Source of the DNA: an uncultured Aquimarina sp.
Lineage (GTDB): Bacteria; Bacteroidota; Bacteroidia; Flavobacteriales; Flavobacteriaceae
Reading direction: 5' to 3'
DNA: 64,000 bases
NCBI GenBank assembly: GCA_947498785.1
Contig: CANMLS010000028.1
Location: 1-64,000 of the forward strand
The position numbers and the translations under genes are program-made. Below are positions 27,571 through 35,994 of the stretch, one piece after another (within the stretch, counting starts at the first letter, position 1; each line of letters opens with the position of its first letter). The notes beneath the pieces were generated by a model. It ran no database searches and was not told the origin of the DNA. It worked only from the letters and a program-made list of their open reading frames with translations.

Positions 27571-28830
27571 ATGAGAGATTTATTTGATAAGATTTATAAA
27601 GACAAAGGACCGTTAGGGAAATGGGCAGATAAAGCAGAAGGATATTTTGTTTTTCCTAAACTAGAAGGTCCTATATCAAATAGAATGAGGTTTCAAGGGA
27701 GAGAAGTAATTACCTGGAGTATCAATGACTATTTGGGATTAGCAAATAAAGAAGAGGTGCGTAAAGTTGATGCCGAAGCAGCTGCTGCATATGGTTCTGC
27801 TTATCCCATGGGAGCTAGAATGATGAGTGGGCATACTGATCTTCATGAACAATTACAGGATGAATTGGCAGAATTTGTTAATAAAGAAGCATCATATTTA
27901 CTAAATTTTGGATACCAAGGAATGGTTTCTACTATTGATGCATTAGTGAGTAAAGATGATATAATTGTGTATGATGTTGATGCTCATGCATGTATTATAG
28001 ATGGTGTACGATTACATCAAGGACAACGATACACATATCGACATAATGATATGGAAAGTATTGATAAAAACCTGATGAGAGCCACAAAAATGGCAGAGAA
28101 AACAGGAGGAGGTATTTTATTGATTTCTGAAGGTGTTTTTGGAATGCGAGGAGAACAAGGGAAATTAAAAGAAATAGTAGCTCTTAAAGAAAAATATAAC
28201 TTTAGACTGTTTGTAGATGATGCTCATGGTTTTGGAACATTAGGAGCAACTGGAGCGGGAACAGGTGAGGAGCAAGGTGTTCAGGAACAAATAGATGTGT
28301 ATTTTGCTACGTTTGCAAAATCAATGGCAAGTACAGGGGCGTTTATTGCAGCTGATCAAGAAATTATTGATTACTTGAAATATAATTTACGTTCTCAAAT
28401 GTTTGCAAAATCGCTGCAGATGCAACTTGTGGTAGGTGCTTTAAAGCGTTTGGATATGTTAAGAACCATGCCTGAATTGAAAGCTAAATTATGGCAAAAT
28501 GTAAATGCATTGCAAAACGGATTACGAGAACGAGGATTTGATTTGGGAACTACGCAAAGCTGTGTTACACCAGTATATTTAAAAGGAAGTATTCCCGAAG
28601 CTATGGCTTTGGTAAAAGACCTTAGAGAAAATCATGGTATTTTCTGTTCTATTGTGGTGTACCCCGTGATACCAAAAGGATTAATCTTACTTAGGCTAAT
28701 ACCTACAGCTTCTCATACTATGGAAGATATTCAAGAAACATTAGTAGCGTTCTCAGCTATACGTGAACGATTAGAAAATGGAACATATAAACGCATGTCT
28801 GCTGCCGTTGCTGCTGCCATGGGAGAATAA
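27571..28830 (+). CDS. Alpha-oxoamine synthase, candidate cysteate-fatty acyltransferase / serine palmitoyltransferase
   Basis: A fold-type I PLP enzyme of 419 aa in the KBL/AONS/SPT family. Key segments are TWSINDYLGLANKEEV, GSAYPMGARMMSGHTDLHEQL, the VDDAHGFGTLGATGAG aspartate and the Schiff-base lysine in FATFAKSMASTGAF. The enzyme condenses an amino acid with an acyl thioester and releases CO2. In gliding flavobacteria a homologue of this type has been reported as the cysteate-fatty acyltransferase that makes capnine. The cysteine-synthase-like gene just upstream and a GNAT-fold gene downstream support that over biotin or threonine catabolism. Serine palmitoyltransferase remains possible. 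Confidence 0.85.
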   Translation: MRDLFDKIYKDKGPLGKWADKAEGYFVFPKLEGPISNRMRFQGREVITWSINDYLGLANKEEVRKVDAEAAAAYGSAYPMGARMMSGHTDLHEQLQDELAEFVNKEASYLLNFGYQGMVSTIDALVSKDDIIVYDVDAHACIIDGVRLHQGQRYTYRHNDMESIDKNLMRATKMAEKTGGGILLISEGVFGMRGEQGKLKEIVALKEKYNFRLFVDDAHGFGTLGATGAGTGEEQGVQEQIDVYFATFAKSMASTGAFIAADQEIIDYLKYNLRSQMFAKSLQMQLVVGALKRLDMLRTMPELKAKLWQNVNALQNGLRERGFDLGTTQSCVTPVYLKGSIPEAMALVKDLRENHGIFCSIVVYPVIPKGLILLRLIPTASHTMEDIQETLVAFSAIRERLENGTYKRMSAAVAAAMGE

Positions 28831-28852
28831 TATAGAATAAAAGTTTATACTA

Positions 28853-28882
28853 AAAATCCGCTAAGTACTTAGCGGATTTTTT
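28853..28882. terminator. Perfect bidirectional terminator between convergent genes
   Basis: AAAATCCGCTAAGT followed directly by ACTTAGCGGATTTT is a perfect 28-base palindrome with T-tracts on both strands, between the oxoamine synthase and the GNAT-fold gene. Confidence 0.85.
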
Positions 28883-28917
28883 ATTGAATTATTTTTTTCT
28901 GTCTAAAATAAGTTCTT

Positions 28918-30036
28918 TTAGAAGCTTTTTCTAAATGTTCTTCTCATTTTATGTTGTTCATGCTCATAGCCATTCCATAGTGCCTGGATTGCTTTATTTT
29001 CTTCTAGTTCTGGATTGGTTTCTACAACTTCAATTCCGTTACGAAGAAAAGCTTCATTCATTTCCTTAAAAATAAGTGCAGTGACTCCTTTGTTTTGGTA
29101 TTCTGGGTCAACTCCAATAAGATAAAAGGCAGCAGTGTTATTTCTACGTTGTGCTTTTAGGATATGTAAAAACCTAAGGGGATATACTTTGCCATTCATT
29201 TTTTTCAAAGCCTTAGAAAATGATGGCATAACTATAGAAAATGCTATAAGTTTACCAGTTTTGTCTGCGATACAGGTGATATACTCTGGATTAAGATATG
29301 GCAAGTATTTTTTCTTGTACATATCTATTTGATATTGTTGTATGGGAACAAAAGTTTGTAGACTACTATATGTTTTATTGAGCAAATCAAACATATCATC
29401 AGCATACTGGAGGATTTCTTTACTTTTGTTAAATTTAAGAAGTTTAAGTTGATAGCGTTCTTTAATTACACTGGCAAATTTGATTACTTTTTCTTTTGTT
29501 TGTTTAGGTACTCTGATTTTGTATTCAACCCATGTAGCAGCAGGTTCAAAATCAAGAAGTTCCATGTGTTTTGCGTAATATGGATAGTTATACCATGTAA
29601 TCATTGTATTTAGCTCTTCATATCCTTTGATTAAAATACCAGCTTTATCCATGTTAGAAAAACCTACAGGCCCTTCCATATATTCAAGAGAGTTTTGAAG
29701 GCCATATTCTTTTACTTTTCCAAGCAAAGCTTTAGTAACTTCAACATCATCAATAACATCAAACCATCCAAAACGTACTTTTGGTTTTTTTTGTTCATTT
29801 ACCTCTATCCAATTTATGATGGCAGCAATTCTTCCTACGATTGTGTTGTTTTTATACGCTAAGAAGTATTTTGCATCAGCATTCCTGAATACAGGATTTT
29901 TTTTAGGATTCATTACATCTAACTCTTCCTTAATGATCGATGGAACATAGTAAGGGGAATTTTTATATAAATCAAAAGGAAATTTAACGAATGTAGTTAA
30001 ATCTCCTTTTGAAGTAATTTCTTTAATCGTAATCAT
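28918..30036 (-). CDS. GNAT-fold acyltransferase-like protein
   Basis: The 372-aa protein begins MITIKEITSKGDLTTFVKFPFDLYKNSPYYVPSI. It has a GNAT-like N-terminal region (KYFLAYKNNTIVGRIAAIINW) and a C-terminal cofactor-binding motif A (LIGVDPEYQNKGVTALIFKEM). It looks like a duplicated-GNAT-fold cytoplasmic enzyme. It is convergent with the alpha-oxoamine synthase, and such proteins are often close to sphingolipid or sulfonolipid genes in Bacteroidota. A role as N-acyltransferase acting on capnine or sphinganine is plausible, but this is inference. Confidence 0.75.
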   Translation of the reverse strand: MITIKEITSKGDLTTFVKFPFDLYKNSPYYVPSIIKEELDVMNPKKNPVFRNADAKYFLAYKNNTIVGRIAAIINWIEVNEQKKPKVRFGWFDVIDDVEVTKALLGKVKEYGLQNSLEYMEGPVGFSNMDKAGILIKGYEELNTMITWYNYPYYAKHMELLDFEPAATWVEYKIRVPKQTKEKVIKFASVIKERYQLKLLKFNKSKEILQYADDMFDLLNKTYSSLQTFVPIQQYQIDMYKKKYLPYLNPEYITCIADKTGKLIAFSIVMPSFSKALKKMNGKVYPLRFLHILKAQRRNNTAAFYLIGVDPEYQNKGVTALIFKEMNEAFLRNGIEVVETNPELEENKAIQALWNGYEHEQHKMRRTFRKSF

Positions 30037-30172
30037 ATATCATCTATAATTCGTCACAAATATATAATCCTTTTATTAAATAATATGATTGCATGAGGAT
30101 CATTTTTGGTAATAATGTAATTGATTCTTTGTTTGAAGCATTTATAAGAGTTTTATTTTTGCTCTTCAATCA

Positions 30173-31816
30173 TTATTGATCCATTTTTTCCAATTCTTTA
30201 TCTACATCAGAATTGTCTGTGTCGTTTTCTTTCTCTTTCTGACTTTTACGTTTTTCTTCTTCTTTTTTTCTTTTCTTTTCTTCTTTCAGGCGTTTCTTTT
30301 CTTCTTTCTTTCTACGTTTTTCTTCGGCTTTTTTGTTTTTTTCCTGATCCTTTTGATACTTATCATATTCTGAATCGACATCTTCCTCTTTTTTCTCCTC
30401 TTCCTTTTTCTGTTCTTTTTTAGTATCAATATCAAGCTCTTCTTCCATTTTTTCAAGTTCTTTGAGCTCTTTATCAATATCCTGTAATTCTTGGTCAACA
30501 CCTTCTTCTTTTTCCATTTTATCTAATTCTGCATCAATGTCATCAATCATCTTTTGTTTTTCTTTCTCTGCTTGTTGTTCGGCTTTTTCAGCTTTTCTGG
30601 CTTCTTTAGCTTCCCGTTTCAGTCGTCGTGCTTCTTCCTTTTTGAATTTCTTACCTTCTTTTTTAGAAATTTTCTCATTTTCTATACGTTCTCTTTCTAT
30701 GCGATCAGCAGTTCTTCTTTCATCAAGATCTTTTTCTATAGCATCTCTAAAATTGTCATCTTCAAAATCATTAATAAAAGGAGTTTTTTGTAGTTTAAGG
30801 CTGTCATTTTCAATCACTTCTCCTTCCTCAAGTTCATTAAACTCGCCTTCAATATCCTCTTCACCTTCAATATCTTCTTCCTCTTTCACCCCTCCTTCTA
30901 ATCCAGGTTGTTCTATGATTTCATCTTTATTGTGCCAGTCAAATCGATATGATGCACCAACGCTAACCGTAAAAATTGATGGTGTATCTTTAAAATTAAA
31001 AGCAACATTAGCATCAAACTGTAAATCTTTATTATATAAATAAGCTCCACCCAGTCTTAATATATTATCGCTATAAAAATCACTTTTTTGTCCTTGATAT
31101 TCTCCAAAAGCAGCCCATTTTTTATTAATTGTATGTGTTGATGTAATGATCCATCCTATAATTGGGTCATCTGTAGTTATTTTATCTACAATTAAATTTG
31201 TTACTAACACCCAATCTCCATTTAAACTTGTAGACCAATTGTTCTGTGTCATTACAACAATCTTTGGACTAAAAACATCATCATTTGGAGCAGTAAAAGG
31301 ATTGTCTGAAGAAATAAAGTTAGCTCCTAAATATGCTGAAACAGCAGGAATCAAGCTTTTCCATTTAAATTTATAGCGCTCTTTCCAACTTTTTAAGGCA
31401 TCATAATTTATAGAATCTTTTTTTGGTTTTTTATAAGGGTCATAAATTAAATATTTTGCACCAATAGTATTTACCTCAAAATTACTTCTTTTTATTTTTT
31501 CTTCATTACCGCCAATGGTTTGTCTAACACCGTCTGCTCTAAATTTACCATTTAACCTAAGTTCTAATTGCTCAATTAATAGGCCATATCTTACTGCATA
31601 ATCAAAATTAAAAACATTAGTTTTTGTATTAAGGATTTTATGTTTTTCTTTTCCAAGGCCTATACCTCCTTCTAGTTGTAAAACATTATTGCCTACAGAA
31701 AATGCACCTTGAGACGTTCCAGGTCTATTCGTGTTTATTTTCTCTGTATATTGAGCGGATAAGGTAACACCAAATAGAAAAAAGGTGATTAATAAAAGAA
31801 TAGATTTTGGGTTCAT
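30173..31816 (-). CDS. Outer-membrane transporter-like barrel protein with long charged C-terminal tail
   Basis: The protein is 547 aa from ATG 31816. The track start adds 48 residues that overlap the divergent gene's promoter and lack a signal peptide. The signal peptide is MNPKSILLLITFFLFGVTLSAQ. Residues about 25-300 form a barrel resembling the MetA-pathway/phenol-degradation transporter family (INTNRPGTSQGAFSVGNNVLQLEGG). After FDWHNKDE the sequence becomes a tail of about 230 residues rich in Glu, Lys, Asp and Arg (KKEEEKKEEDVDSEYDKYQK), likely a long helix or coiled coil. The tail generates several shadow ORFs on the other strand. Confidence 0.8.
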   Translation of the reverse strand: MNPKSILLLITFFLFGVTLSAQYTEKINTNRPGTSQGAFSVGNNVLQLEGGIGLGKEKHKILNTKTNVFNFDYAVRYGLLIEQLELRLNGKFRADGVRQTIGGNEEKIKRSNFEVNTIGAKYLIYDPYKKPKKDSINYDALKSWKERYKFKWKSLIPAVSAYLGANFISSDNPFTAPNDDVFSPKIVVMTQNNWSTSLNGDWVLVTNLIVDKITTDDPIIGWIITSTHTINKKWAAFGEYQGQKSDFYSDNILRLGGAYLYNKDLQFDANVAFNFKDTPSIFTVSVGASYRFDWHNKDEIIEQPGLEGGVKEEEDIEGEEDIEGEFNELEEGEVIENDSLKLQKTPFINDFEDDNFRDAIEKDLDERRTADRIERERIENEKISKKEGKKFKKEEARRLKREAKEARKAEKAEQQAEKEKQKMIDDIDAELDKMEKEEGVDQELQDIDKELKELEKMEEELDIDTKKEQKKEEEKKEEDVDSEYDKYQKDQEKNKKAEEKRRKKEEKKRLKEEKKRKKEEEKRKSQKEKENDTDNSDVDKELEKMDQ

Positions 31817-31896
31817 ATTCAATAGATTTTGTTCAAATATAGCAGATTTTATCATTTTTTTAGGGTGGTCTATATGTAATTGTATATAGAGTTCGT

Positions 31897-31904
31897 TATT
31901 TTTG
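31897..31904 (+). promoter_or_regulatory. -7 element before the DUF4834 operon
   Basis: TATTTTTG lies 13 bases before ATG 31917. It overlaps the track's TTG start (31902), so 31917 is the better start and the leader must be very short. A TTG at 31880 has only a 14-bp spacer. Confidence 0.4.
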
Positions 31905-31916
31905 AAAAAAAATGAT

Positions 31917-32186
31917 ATGCAAGAAGCTTCGTTGCAAGGAGTATTGACGGTAATTCTCATTATTGTATTGATATATTATGGACTAAAAGTATTAACGCGT
32001 TTTTTTGGTCCTCTATTGCTTAAATATGTTACAAAGAAAGCAGGAGAGAAATTTCAGCAACAATTTGAACAATATCAACAACCTCGCCAATCTACAGATG
32101 GTGAAGTTACTATTGAAAAAAAACCAAAACAAAAATCTTCGAATAAAGATGTAGGAGAGTATATCGATTATGAGGAAATTGATTAA
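31917..32186 (+). CDS. DUF4834-family small membrane protein
   Basis: The 89-aa protein has one transmembrane segment near the N-terminus (GVLTVILIIVLIYYGLKVL), then a conserved FFGPLLLKYVTKKAGEKFQ and a polar, Gln- and Lys-rich tail ending YIDYEEID. DUF4834 is restricted to Bacteroidota and has no known function. It is first in a tight same-strand run with the YfhO, glycosyltransferase and flippase genes (gaps of 33, 8 and 35 bases). Confidence 0.82.
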   Translation: MQEASLQGVLTVILIIVLIYYGLKVLTRFFGPLLLKYVTKKAGEKFQQQFEQYQQPRQSTDGEVTIEKKPKQKSSNKDVGEYIDYEEID

Positions 32187-32219
32187 TTTGGCTCATTATT
32201 TTGTAAACTCACACTGATC

Positions 32220-34664
32220 ATGCCTTTAATCAAAAGATTTTTACCTCACATACTTGTCGTTATAAGTTTTATAATTGCTTCATTAACCTATTTTAGTCCT
32301 GTTCTTAGTGGGAAAAAAATGAAGCAAGGGGATATTGTTCAATATTCTGGAATGGCAAGACAACAAACCGATTTTAGAAATCAAACAGGAGAAGAACCGT
32401 ATTGGGCAGATAATGCATTTGGAGGTATGCCAACGTACCAGTTGGGGGCTCAGTATCCGCATAGCTATATAAAGAAAATAGATAGACTTATACGATTTTT
32501 ACCAAGACCAGCTGATTATTTGTTTTTATATTTTATAGGATTTTATATTCTTTTATTGGTTTTAAAAGTGGATTATCGGGTTGCATTTTTAGGGAGTCTA
32601 GCTTTTGGTTTTTCTACATATTTTATCATCATATTAGGTGTTGGACATAACGCCAAAGCACACGCTATAGGGTATATGCCTTTGGTACTTAGTGGAATTA
32701 TACTCACATTTAGGAAGAATTATATTTGGGGATTTCTTTTATTGGCTATATCGATGGCTCTAGAAATTGCTGCTAACCACTTTCAGATGACGTATTATTT
32801 GTTTTTATTGGTGTTGGTTTTAGGAATTTCATATCTAATAGATGCATATAAAAAGAAAGAAATCCCCGATTATTTTAAATCCCTTGGGGTAATGGTTGTT
32901 GCAGTCTTATTTTCCTTATTACTTAATGCAACAAGCCTTTTAGCAACAAAGGAATATACACAGTATAGTACTCGAGGAGATACAGGGATTACGATACAAC
33001 CAAATGGCAAAGAAAAAAAGAGTACAGGTTTAGATTTTGATTATATAACACAGTATAGTTATGGTAGGTTAGAGAGCTTTAATCTATTTATTCCTCGCTT
33101 TATGGGAGGTACATCTACAGAGAATCTTGGAACCGATTCTAATGTTTATGAAGAACTATTAAGGTTGGGAGTAGCTCCTGCTCAGGCGAAGTCATATACA
33201 GAATATGTGCCTACATATTGGGGAGATCAACCATTTGTTGGGGCACCTGCATATATCGGAGCCACGATATTATTCTTATTTGTTTTAGCATTATTTTTGG
33301 TTAAAGGTCGATTAAAATGGTGGATTGTTGGAGGTTCTATTTTAACGTTGTTGCTTTCTTGGGGGAAAAACTTGGAGTTTTTTACTCGGTTTTTTATTGA
33401 TTATTTTCCTTTGTATAATAAATTTAGGGCAGTGTCATCAATACAAGTAATTGTAGAGCTATGTGTACCTATCTTAGGCGTTGTTGGAATACATAAGTTG
33501 CTTAATAGAGAGGTTACTGAGGAGTCGAAAATAAAAGCTCTAAAATATACAACAGGAATTGTAGGAGGGTTAACATTGATTTTTTTGTTGTTCAAGTCAA
33601 CACTATTTAGTTTTAGCGGACTAGGAGACAGTTTGATATTAGAGCAAGGTGGCCCTGATTATCTAAGGGCAATAAAAGAAGATAGAAAAGCAATATTTAC
33701 TACCGACACTATACGATCATTGATATTAATTTTATTGATCGCAGGAGGATGTTGGTTGTATTTGAAGGGGAAACTAAAGGAAAATCTATTATTAATTGGA
33801 ATAGGAGTTTTAATTACTTTGGATTTGGTTCTGGTGGATTGGAATTATGTGAACCATAGTAATTTTGTATCCTCGAGAGAGTTTAGCAAACCTTTTATTG
33901 CGAATAAGGCAGATGAAGAGATATTTAAGGACAAAGAACATTTTAGAGTATTTGATTTAACAGCAGATCCGTTTAATTCTGGTAGAGCCTCATATTTTCA
34001 TAATGCTTTAGGGGGATATCACGCAGCTAAACCTGATAGAATGCAGGATTTGTTTGAATTTTATTTGGCAAAAAATGATGTAGAGGTAATGAACATGCTG
34101 AATATAAAGTATATAATTACTCAGGATGAAGATGGTGTAAAGGCTCTAACTAATCCTTATGCAAATGGAAATGCTTGGTTTGTTTCTGAAGTTAAGCAGG
34201 TAAGTTCTGCTAATGAAGAAATATTAGCACTGAAGGATTTAGATAATAAAAAACAGGCTTTGGTGAATTCTAAGTTTAAAGATGTGATTTCTAATGCCAA
34301 GTATACACCAGATAGCCTAGCGTTTATAGCATTAACTACTCATAAACCCAATCATTTGGTGTATGATTCTAAAGTTAAAGAAGAAAGTTTTGCGGTTTTT
34401 TCAGAAACATACTATCCAGGTTGGCAAGCTTATATTGATGGAAATCCAGTTGAACATGTCCAAGTGAATTATACTTTAAGAGGATTACCAATACCTGAAG
34501 GACAACATAAAATCGAATTCAAATTTGAACCTCAGGTAGTAAAAACGGGAAGTGTTATTACTCTTACAAGTTCTATTCTTCTTGTTTTGTTAATTTTTGG
34601 AGGGTTTTATTTTCAATATAAAAAAACAGGTAGTTTACTATCTTTACCCAAAGAAGATAAGTAA
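32220..34664 (+). CDS. YfhO-family membrane protein
   Basis: The 814-aa protein has about a dozen hydrophobic transmembrane segments, from HILVVISFIIASLTYFSPVL to the C-terminal SVITLTSSILLVLLIFGGFYF. An extracytoplasmic domain of about 200 residues lies before the last segment (FSETYYPGWQAYIDGNPVEHVQ). YfhO proteins resemble GT-C glycosyltransferases. In Gram-positives they glycosylate lipoteichoic acid. Here a transfer of a sugar from a polyprenyl donor to a surface molecule is likely, supported by the glycosyltransferase and flippase genes downstream. Confidence 0.9.
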   Translation: MPLIKRFLPHILVVISFIIASLTYFSPVLSGKKMKQGDIVQYSGMARQQTDFRNQTGEEPYWADNAFGGMPTYQLGAQYPHSYIKKIDRLIRFLPRPADYLFLYFIGFYILLLVLKVDYRVAFLGSLAFGFSTYFIIILGVGHNAKAHAIGYMPLVLSGIILTFRKNYIWGFLLLAISMALEIAANHFQMTYYLFLLVLVLGISYLIDAYKKKEIPDYFKSLGVMVVAVLFSLLLNATSLLATKEYTQYSTRGDTGITIQPNGKEKKSTGLDFDYITQYSYGRLESFNLFIPRFMGGTSTENLGTDSNVYEELLRLGVAPAQAKSYTEYVPTYWGDQPFVGAPAYIGATILFLFVLALFLVKGRLKWWIVGGSILTLLLSWGKNLEFFTRFFIDYFPLYNKFRAVSSIQVIVELCVPILGVVGIHKLLNREVTEESKIKALKYTTGIVGGLTLIFLLFKSTLFSFSGLGDSLILEQGGPDYLRAIKEDRKAIFTTDTIRSLILILLIAGGCWLYLKGKLKENLLLIGIGVLITLDLVLVDWNYVNHSNFVSSREFSKPFIANKADEEIFKDKEHFRVFDLTADPFNSGRASYFHNALGGYHAAKPDRMQDLFEFYLAKNDVEVMNMLNIKYIITQDEDGVKALTNPYANGNAWFVSEVKQVSSANEEILALKDLDNKKQALVNSKFKDVISNAKYTPDSLAFIALTTHKPNHLVYDSKVKEESFAVFSETYYPGWQAYIDGNPVEHVQVNYTLRGLPIPEGQHKIEFKFEPQVVKTGSVITLTSSILLVLLIFGGFYFQYKKTGSLLSLPKEDK

Positions 34665-34672
34665 ACTATATT

Positions 34673-35959
34673 TTGAAGGTTCTCATTATTACATATTATT
34701 GGCCACCTGCAGGAGGTCCTGGAGTACAGCGATGGTTAAAGTTTGTAAAGTATTTCAGAGAATTTGATATAGAACCAGTGGTTTATATACCAGAAAATCC
34801 AACATATCCTTTAGTAGATGATTCCTTACTTTCAGAAATTCCTGAAGGGGTAACTATTATTAAACATTCTATATTTGAACCTTATCGTTTTGCCCAGTTC
34901 TTTTCAAAAAAAGAAGCTAACACTATAAGTAAAGGGATTATTGCAAATAAGGAAAAACAATCTTTTATTCAAAGGTTACTATTATTTATAAGGGGTAATT
35001 TTTTTATTCCTGATGCTCGTAAATTTTGGGTAAAACCCTCAGTAAAATACTTAACACATTATCTAAAAGAGCACAATATAGATGCTGTGATTACTACAGG
35101 TCCTCCGCATAGTGTACACCTCATAGGGAAGGAGTTAAAGCAAATCATTGGAATAAAATGGCTAGCTGATTTTAGGGATCCATGGACTACAATTGGATAT
35201 CATGACAAGTTAAAGCTAACCAAGAAATCCATACAGAAGCATAAAACATTAGAAAAAGATGTTCTGGGAGTTTCTGATCATATCGTTGTTACTAGTTTTG
35301 CTACGCAGAAAGAATTTGCAGAGATTACAACTACACCGATTTCTGTGGTTACAAATGGATATGATATAGAAAAAGTAGAAAAAACTATTCTAGATACTAA
35401 TTTTACAATTTCACATATAGGATCTCTACTATCAGGTAGAAATCCAATACATTTATGGAATGCGTTGTCAGAATTAGTGAGAGAAAATCAAGCTTTTGCC
35501 AATTTGTTTAAATTACAACTGGTAGGAGCGGTGAGTGACGATGTGTTATCTTCAATAAAAGAAGCAGGTTTGTCAGATTGCCTTATGTTAAAAGGATATG
35601 TTCCTCATGCAGAAGCAATCAAGATTCAGAGGAGTTCACAGGTTTTACTATTGATTGAAATTGATAGTGAAGAAACCAAATGTATTATTCCAGGTAAATT
35701 ATTTGAATATATGGTTTCAAAAAGACCTATTTTAGCAATTGGTCCTAAAGATGCAGATGTATCCAGATTGATTTATGAGACAAACTCAGGGTCTTTTTTT
35801 GAATATCAAGAATATCAAGCAATAAAAACCCAAATACTTGGATACTTTAATCAGTTTAAAAAAGAAGCATTAATATCCGAGGTTGATGGAATAGAAAAAT
35901 ATAGTAGGAGGGAGTTAACTAGAAAATTTGGAGATATATTAAGACATTTAGTTAAATAA
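34673..35959 (+). CDS. Glycosyltransferase, family 4-like, with TTG start
   Basis: The 428-aa GT-B enzyme has the donor/acceptor start MKVLIITYYWPPAGGPGVQRWLKFVKYF. Later come WLADFRDPWTTIG, VTNGYDIEKVE and the nucleotide-sugar region LKGYVPHAEAIKIQRSSQVLLLIE, ending with KLFEYMVSKRPILAIGP. The start codon is TTG at 34673. The next ATG would remove the conserved glycine-rich N-terminus, and the TTG sits 8 bases after the YfhO stop, consistent with translational coupling. It probably builds the glycan handled by the neighbouring membrane proteins. Confidence 0.88.
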   Translation: MKVLIITYYWPPAGGPGVQRWLKFVKYFREFDIEPVVYIPENPTYPLVDDSLLSEIPEGVTIIKHSIFEPYRFAQFFSKKEANTISKGIIANKEKQSFIQRLLLFIRGNFFIPDARKFWVKPSVKYLTHYLKEHNIDAVITTGPPHSVHLIGKELKQIIGIKWLADFRDPWTTIGYHDKLKLTKKSIQKHKTLEKDVLGVSDHIVVTSFATQKEFAEITTTPISVVTNGYDIEKVEKTILDTNFTISHIGSLLSGRNPIHLWNALSELVRENQAFANLFKLQLVGAVSDDVLSSIKEAGLSDCLMLKGYVPHAEAIKIQRSSQVLLLIEIDSEETKCIIPGKLFEYMVSKRPILAIGPKDADVSRLIYETNSGSFFEYQEYQAIKTQILGYFNQFKKEALISEVDGIEKYSRRELTRKFGDILRHLVK

Positions 35960-35994
35960 CAGTGAAACTTTAAAAAATGAGATTTTAAAAAGTA

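Noticed and set aside
30462-31043. 193-aa Ser/Phe-rich ORF on the + strand, and neighbouring ORFs at 30176, 30286 and 30554
   Set aside because: They are antisense or frame shadows of the K/E-rich tail (GAA/AAA codons read as TTC/TTT), without a start context or family likeness.
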